This document shows, piece by piece, positions 59,478-64,000 of a stretch of 64,000 bases of DNA. Source of the stretch: Streptomyces sp. WZ.A104. GTDB lineage: Bacteria > Actinomycetota > Actinomycetes > Streptomycetales > Streptomycetaceae. The translations under genes and the position numbers were made by a program. The notes beneath the pieces are model-generated. The model ran no database searches. It saw only the letters and a list, made by a program, of their open reading frames with translations, and was not told where the DNA came from. The number at the start of each line of letters is the position of its first letter. The first letter of the stretch is position 1. The DNA is taken from positions 1 to 64,000 of the forward strand of contig NZ_NWVL01000028.1 of NCBI RefSeq assembly GCF_002382885.1. Reading direction: 5' to 3'.

Positions 59478-60879
59478 ACGCCAGGTCGACCGCCCCCGCG
59501 ACCCGGGCCGCCACCGTCTCCGCGTACGCCGTGTCCTGGCGTTCGAACGCGGCCCGGTTCGCCGCGCGCAGGAACGTCAGGACGCCGAGCGTCCGGCCCC
59601 GGCTCCGGAGCACCGCGCAGAGGGCGTGCGCCGCGTCCCGGGGCCAGCGGCGCTCGGCGGCCCAGGCCGGGCCGGAGCCCCCGGCGGCAGCGCTCGTACG
59701 GACGGTGCCGGTGCGTTCGACGGACTGGAGGGCGGGGTGGCCGGGGGCGTAGCGGGCCGGGATGGAGCCCCCCGCGACCAGCAGACACGGGCCGGGCGCG
59801 TCCGAAGGCGTGGCGGCCGTGCGCACCAGGCGCTCGCCCGCCATGAGGTCGACCAGGACGTGGTCGGCGAACCCGGCCAGCGCGAAGTCGAGCAGGGAGG
59901 TCGCCGCCTCCATCGGGTCCTCGCACTCGGATGCCGTGCGGGCGGCCCGGTGGAGCTGGCTCGTCCGGAACCGCAGCCGGTCGGCCTCCTGTTCCGCGAG
60001 CTTGGCGGCGGTGACGTCCCGGAAGAGCCACCCCACCCCCAGCGGAACCGGCTCCTCCGTCAGCGGCGAGGCCAGCCGCAGGAACCCGCTGCGCCAGCAC
60101 CGGCGGCGCTCGCCCTCCGCCGTCCGCAGCGTCACCCACAACTCGGCCGGGGCGCTCGGCGCGCCCTCGGCGAGCACATGGTGCAGGGCCGCCTCCAGCT
60201 CCTCGACGCCCTGGACCACCAGCTCGCCGAGCGGACGTCCGAGCAGGGTGGTGCGGCCGCCGCCGAGCGCGCGGGAGGCATACGCGTTGACCACCGTCGG
60301 GCGCAGGTCGACATCGACGAGCACCACACCCCAGGACGCGTCCTCCAGCAGCGCTTCGCTCAGCGCGATGGCCCGCTCCAGGTCGATCTGGGCGTGCACC
60401 TCGCTGAACGCGCAGTACACCCCTGCCGGTTGCCCGTCGGCGCCGCGCACCCCGGCGGACTGGGTCCGCACCAGCACCCGCCCGCCGTCCTTGCGCAGCA
60501 GCGCGAACTCGTGCACCTGCCGCCCGGGCGCCCCCATGGCCGACATCAGCCGCGTCTGCACCTCTTCCGCGTCGGCCCGGCGCGCCGCCCAGCCCGCGAA
60601 GCCCTTACGCCCCACGGCCTCCTGCGCCGACCAGCCGAGGATGCGTTCGGCCTCGCGGTTCCAGTGGGTGACGGTGCCGCCCGCGTCGAACGCGCAGAGC
60701 GCGGCGTCCATACCGTCGAGCAGGGCGGCCAGCAGCTCGGACCCGTCGGGCCCGGAGCCCGGGAACCCCTCACCGGAGACCGGAACATCCGGACGCACCG
60801 GGCCGCCCGGGGGCCCGCTGCCGGAATCCTCGTCCGGACCGAGCTCGTCCGTGGTCCCACTGCTCCTGGAAGCACCCAC
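59458..60879 (-). CDS. PAS-PAS-GAF sensory protein
   Basis: A 473-residue soluble sensor. PAS 1 is at about residues 40-150 (AALCAFDAGGTVTHWNREAERILGW), PAS 2 at about 165-285 (WGVVLVDVDLRPTVVNAYASRALGG) and a GAF domain at about 310-470. In Streptomyces this set is usually followed by a SpoIIE/PP2C phosphatase; here the protein ends after GAF (AGAVDLALATKGV), so no output domain is present. GTG 60879 is chosen because GGGAGG lies six bases upstream. Confidence 0.87.
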   Translation of the reverse strand: MGASRSSGTTDELGPDEDSGSGPPGGPVRPDVPVSGEGFPGSGPDGSELLAALLDGMDAALCAFDAGGTVTHWNREAERILGWSAQEAVGRKGFAGWAARRADAEEVQTRLMSAMGAPGRQVHEFALLRKDGGRVLVRTQSAGVRGADGQPAGVYCAFSEVHAQIDLERAIALSEALLEDASWGVVLVDVDLRPTVVNAYASRALGGGRTTLLGRPLGELVVQGVEELEAALHHVLAEGAPSAPAELWVTLRTAEGERRRCWRSGFLRLASPLTEEPVPLGVGWLFRDVTAAKLAEQEADRLRFRTSQLHRAARTASECEDPMEAATSLLDFALAGFADHVLVDLMAGERLVRTAATPSDAPGPCLLVAGGSIPARYAPGHPALQSVERTGTVRTSAAAGGSGPAWAAERRWPRDAAHALCAVLRSRGRTLGVLTFLRAANRAAFERQDTAYAETVAARVAGAVDLALATKGV

Positions 60880-61049
60880 TCCGTACCTCCCGCAGAACGT
60901 GTCGGCTGTTCTCCCACGCGTCACCGCGCGTATTGCTGCACGTCAGCCCATTCAACTCGAACGTGACCCAGCACACACCAACTTCACCGAAATCATTTCC
61001 CGGGATCGACGTTTTCCGATGGATTCACGCCACGCGGAGACATGTACAG

Positions 61050-61676
61050 GACACAACGGGGACGCCGGGGCCGGAGTTCACCGGCGACACCACGATGCGT
61101 GGCGGGGACGACACACGAAGTCCACCGGTTCGCGACGCTCGCCGCCACGGCCCCCGTACCCGCCGCCACCCCGCAGCACGGTCCCGACGACGCCCCGGGC
61201 CGCTTCGACAACGTCGACCTGGTGCACGGGGTACGGCTGTCCTGGGGCCGGACGACGAGGAGAGCGAGGAGTGCGCACCCGGGAGGGACCCTGGCTTCGG
61301 CGGCACGCGTATCTCGGCCGACGTGGAGGGACTGACCCTGTTCACCGAACGGAACGGCGACCGGTACCTGCTGGCCTCCAGCCAGGGCGACGACTCGTTC
61401 GCCGTGTACGGCCTCCGGACCGGCCGCGGCAAGGGTGCGGGGTAGGCGGGCGGCTTCCGCGTGACCGCCGCCTCGGCGACGCTGGACGGGTCCGAGGAGT
61501 GCGACGGCGCGGCGGCGGTGAACCAGCCGCTCGGCCGCCGGTACTGGGGCGGTCTGCTCGTCGTCCAGGACGGCCGGGCCCCCCCGGCGCAGGACGGACG
61601 GGAGGCCACCGGCTTCAAGTTCGTCGATCTGCGGAAGGTCCGGGGCGCGCTGGGCCTGCCCCCCGCCGCCGAATAA
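61050..61676 (+). pseudogene. Degraded beta-propeller phytase-like gene
   Basis: Pieces of a BPP-type 3-phytase are recognisable in order. APGRFDNVDLVHGVRLSWG lies in one frame (to about 61250). SADVEGLTLFTERNGDRYLLAS and QGDDSFAVYG lie in the next frame. Then GSEECDGAAAVNQPLG, GGLLVVQDGRAP and FKFVDLRKV follow in the same frame after an in-frame TAG at 61443. The N-terminal DDPAIW-type blade and the middle blades are missing. A frameshift plus large internal deletion (junction near 61245) and a nonsense codon make it a pseudogene. Confidence 0.75.
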
Positions 61677-61681
61677 ATCGG

Positions 61682-61711
61682 TTGAACCCCGATCCGGGCC
61701 GCTCCTACTCT
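61682..61711 (+). promoter_or_regulatory. Strong sigma-70-type promoter of the small transcript
   Basis: TTGAAC (61682-61687) and TACTCT (61706-61711) are separated by 18 bases. Start expected near 61718. Confidence 0.65.
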
Positions 61712-61742
61712 GACGGCACACAGGAAAGGAGGTGTTCCGGAA

Positions 61743-61781
61743 GTGATTTCTCTTCGGACTCGTGAGGTGGCTGCGGGCTGA
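61743..61781 (+). CDS. 12-codon ORF in the small transcript
   Basis: GTG ATT TCT CTT CGG ACT CGT GAG GTG GCT GCG GGC TGA, with GGAGG ten bases upstream. The TCT/CTT/ATT codons are unusual for this GC-rich genome. It could be a leader peptide whose translation controls RNA folding. Confidence 0.45.
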   Translation: MISLRTREVAAG

Positions 61782-61844
61782 CGCCCGTCGTCGCGCTCTT
61801 TCTGCAGTGCAGGCCGGACGCCGGCCAATCCCAAGCAGTCACCG

Positions 61845-61909
61845 ACCCGCAGGCTCGCCGGTAAGTCCGGCCGGCTCCTCTGTGCACGGAGGAACCAGAG
61901 CCTGCGGGT
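61845..61909 (+). terminator. Terminator of the small transcript
   Basis: ACCCGCAGGCTC (61845-61856) pairs with GAGCCTGCGGGT (61898-61909); the 41-base loop has its own short hairpins. It is followed by TTCTGCGTTC. Confidence 0.7.
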
Positions 61910-61996
61910 TTCTGCGTTCAAGCGGGTCGAGCCGGTTGCAGGATTGGTGCGTCCAGGCCGTCGAGCCGGTTGCGCGGGTGGTGGTGGATCAGTGGA

Positions 61997-62764
61997 CTAC
62001 GGGCAGAGCCGCTCGACCCGCCAGGCGGCACCGGAGGCCGCCCCGCCCTCCCGTACGTACCGCAGCCGGTCGTGCAGCCGGTTCTCGTGCCCCTGCCAGA
62101 ACTCAATCGTCTCCGGGACGACCCGGAAGCCGCCCCAGTGCGGCGGGGCCGGGACCTTCTCGCCCTCGGGGTAGCGGGCGGCCAGCTCCTCGTACCGGGT
62201 GAGCAGCTCCTCGCGGGAGCCGGCCACGGTGGACTGGGCACTGGCCCACGCGCCGAGCTGGGAACCGTGCGGGCGGGTGCGGAAGTATCCGACGGTCTCC
62301 TCGCGGGAGACCCGGTCGGCGGTGCCGGTGACGATGACCTGGCGGGCCATCGGGTGCCAGGGGAAGAGCAGCGAGACGTACGGGTTGGCGGCCAGCTCTC
62401 GGCCCTTGCGGGAGTCGTAGTTCGTGAAGAAGACGAAGCCCCGGGAGTCGTACTGCTTCAGCAGCACGGTGCGCGAGGACGGCCGTCCGTCCGGGGTGGC
62501 GGTGGAGACGATCATCGCGTTGGGCTCGTACAGCACCCCGCCGACGGCGACCTGGCGGAACCAGCGGGCGAACTGGTCCATCGGGTCGGGGCTGAGGTCG
62601 CGCTCGGTGAAGTCCTCGGAGCGGTACTGCTCGCGCATGACGGCCGGATCGATGACGAGGTCGTTGCGGGACCCCTCATCGGAGCCGGCCGGGCGAGTCG
62701 CCGCGTCATCCGGTGCGGGCACAGCGTGATCCGGATGCGGCACGGAGTGATCTGATGTGGGCAC
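61997..62764 (-). CDS. pdxH: Pyridoxamine 5'-phosphate oxidase PdxH
   Basis: A 255-residue FMN enzyme making pyridoxal 5'-phosphate from PNP/PMP. The N-terminal [87 protein letters not shown] and the C-terminal [13 protein letters not shown]...WRVERLCP are the full set of PdxH signatures. The start GTG 62764 adds a ~40-residue polar extension; a later start is possible. It is divergent from citrate synthase. Confidence 0.95.
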   Translation of the reverse strand: MPTSDHSVPHPDHAVPAPDDAATRPAGSDEGSRNDLVIDPAVMREQYRSEDFTERDLSPDPMDQFARWFRQVAVGGVLYEPNAMIVSTATPDGRPSSRTVLLKQYDSRGFVFFTNYDSRKGRELAANPYVSLLFPWHPMARQVIVTGTADRVSREETVGYFRTRPHGSQLGAWASAQSTVAGSREELLTRYEELAARYPEGEKVPAPPHWGGFRVVPETIEFWQGHENRLHDRLRYVREGGAASGAAWRVERLCP

Positions 62765-62999
62765 GGCCCCATCCTGCCGCAGCGGCCGAGTCTGCCCCGC
62801 TCCGAGGGGCCGTAACCACACGGCGGCGAAATGGAGGCCTGTGCCGGATGTCACGCTTCCCCGCATCGGAGGAACCCGCCAATATCTTGGGGCAGGCCTC
62901 TGTGGCCTTCGCACAGCACAGCACAGCCCGACGCAGCGCTGCGCAGCCTGCCGCTCATCGCCTGTCGCCCACCGCCCGCCGAACTGAGGGAGCCGCCTG

Positions 63000-64000
63000 A
63001 TGTCCGACTTCGTACCCGGTCTTGAGGGAGTCGTCGCGTTCGAAACGGAGATCGCCGAACCGGACAAGGAAGGCGGTTCGCTCCGCTATCGCGGGGTCGA
63101 CATCGAGGACCTCGTCGGCCATGTCTCCTTCGGGAACGTGTGGGGCCTGCTGGTGGACGGGGCGTTCAACCCCGGCCTGCCGCCCGCCGAGCCGTTCCCG
63201 ATCCCGGTGCACTCGGGTGACATCCGGGTCGATGTCCAGTCCGCGCTGGCGATGCTGGCGCCCGTCTGGGGTCTGAGGCCGCTGCTGGACATCGACGAGA
63301 CGACGGCCCGCGACGATCTGGCGCGAGCGGCGGTGATGGCCCTGTCCTACGTCGCCCAGTCGGCACGCGGCCAGGGGCTGCCTATGGTGCCGCAGAGCGA
63401 GATCGACAAGGCGGAGTCCGTGGTGGAGCGGTTCATGATCCGCTGGCGCGGAGAGCCGGACCCCAAGCACGTCAAGGCGGTCGACGCGTACTGGACCTCG
63501 GCGGCCGAGCACGGAATGAACGCCTCCACGTTCACGGCCCGGGTCATCGCGTCGACGGGCGCGGACGTCGCGGCCGCGCTGTCCGGCGCGGTGGGCGCGA
63601 TGTCGGGCCCGCTGCACGGCGGCGCCCCGTCCCGCGTCCTCGGCATGATCGAGGAGATCGAGCGCACGGGCGACGCGACCGCGTACGTGAAGCAGGCCCT
63701 GGACCGGGGCGAGCGCCTGATGGGCTTCGGCCACCGCGTCTACCGCGCCGAGGACCCGCGCGCCCGCGTGCTGCGCCGCACGGCCCGCGAACTGGCGGCG
63801 CCGCGCTTCGAGGTGGCGGAGGCGCTGGAGAAGGCGGCGCTGGAGGAGCTGCACGCACGGCGCCCGGACCGCGTCCTGGCGACGAACGTCGAGTTCTGGG
63901 CGGCGATCGTGCTGGACTTCGCGGAGGTCCCGGCGCACATGTTCACGTCGATGTTCACGTGTGCCCGTACGGCGGGCTGGTCGGCGCACATCCTGGAGCA
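63000..64000 (+). CDS. Citrate synthase, partial at window end
   Basis: The first 333 codons of a citrate synthase-family enzyme condensing acetyl-CoA and oxaloacetate. The start is [33 protein letters not shown]. The active-site His residues are in [12 protein letters not shown] and [17 protein letters not shown]. The catalytic Asp lies beyond the window. The form (short, starting near [10 protein letters not shown]) is the type found next to pdxH in Streptomyces; methylcitrate synthase activity cannot be excluded. ATG 63000 with GAGGGAG upstream. Confidence 0.95.
   Translation, partial: MSDFVPGLEGVVAFETEIAEPDKEGGSLRYRGVDIEDLVGHVSFGNVWGLLVDGAFNPGLPPAEPFPIPVHSGDIRVDVQSALAMLAPVWGLRPLLDIDETTARDDLARAAVMALSYVAQSARGQGLPMVPQSEIDKAESVVERFMIRWRGEPDPKHVKAVDAYWTSAAEHGMNASTFTARVIASTGADVAAALSGAVGAMSGPLHGGAPSRVLGMIEEIERTGDATAYVKQALDRGERLMGFGHRVYRAEDPRARVLRRTARELAAPRFEVAEALEKAALEELHARRPDRVLATNVEFWAAIVLDFAEVPAHMFTSMFTCARTAGWSAHILE

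Larger units (their letters stand above)
61718..61912 (+). ncRNA. Putative small RNA / orphan leader with 12-codon ORF
   Basis: A unit of about 195 nt with its own promoter and terminator. It carries a strong Shine-Dalgarno AAAGGAGGT (from 61724) and then GTG 61743 to TGA 61781, encoding MISLRTREVAAG. About 130 nt of structured RNA end in a 12-bp terminator stem (61845-61856 with 61898-61909) followed by T-rich sequence. The next gene is on the other strand, so it is not a leader of anything present. It may be a regulatory RNA, or an attenuator left behind after loss of the gene it controlled. Confidence 0.6.

Overview
The window is high-GC actinobacterial DNA and most likely comes from a Streptomyces chromosome. 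Third codon positions are almost always G or C, GTG starts and 4-base ATGA/GTGA gene overlaps are common, and several genes are close to textbook Streptomyces proteins: the iron regulator DmdR1, an NsdA-like TPR regulator, an HtpX/PspAB pair, CGNR and DUF35 proteins, and an initiator tRNA with a C1xU72 end. No phage, transposon, integrase or CRISPR array is visible.

Left part (1-37.3 kb): a Ser/Thr kinase (cut by the window edge), a double-domain VOC protein and a TetR regulator lead into a broad acyl-CoA catabolic region. Its units are nitroreductase-like protein + acyl-CoA dehydrogenase facing a lipid-transfer-type thiolase; DoxX-like protein + DUF35; ADP-forming acyl-CoA synthetase + enoyl-CoA hydratase; a flavin reductase; SDR + acyl-CoA dehydrogenase + Zn-alcohol dehydrogenase facing a cyclase-family hydrolase; and amidohydrolase + two acyl-CoA dehydrogenases facing an AMP-forming acyl-CoA ligase. 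Nine copies of one palindrome, CTGACG-N3-CGTCAG (some with one or two changes), sit in exactly the promoter regions of these units. I read them as one TetR-type regulon for degrading an unknown, probably branched or cyclic, carboxylic acid. Interleaved are ordinary accessory genes (HtpX, PspAB, VOC, AraC, NmrA, MFS, GlxA-like) and a tRNA-fMet.

Inside that region, at 8.9-11.8 kb, two cytochrome P450 genes flank a 28-codon gene (10381-10467) with a perfect ribosome binding site and the C-terminus AYPWIP. A strong hairpin separates it from the downstream P450. This looks like a compact P450-modified RiPP locus and is the most interesting object in the window.

Right part (37.3-64 kb): conserved Streptomyces core. 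It holds an EF-hand protein, a STAS anti-anti-sigma factor, an ECF-type sigma factor with a zinc-finger/maleylpyruvate-isomerase-fold partner, PurU, a substrate-binding lipoprotein, a Q/P-rich membrane protein, the NsdA-like regulator, a Prim-Pol domain protein, an ABC exporter, an alpha/beta hydrolase, DmdR1, a SIS-domain protein with a DasR-like site in its promoter, a two-component system facing a lipoprotein/adaptor/MacB-type ABC operon, a PAS-GAF protein, a ruined phytase gene, a probable small RNA, PdxH and the start of citrate synthase.

A recurring local feature is short tandem repeats (7 to 46 bp units) just after or between genes, several beginning inside the stop codon of the preceding gene.
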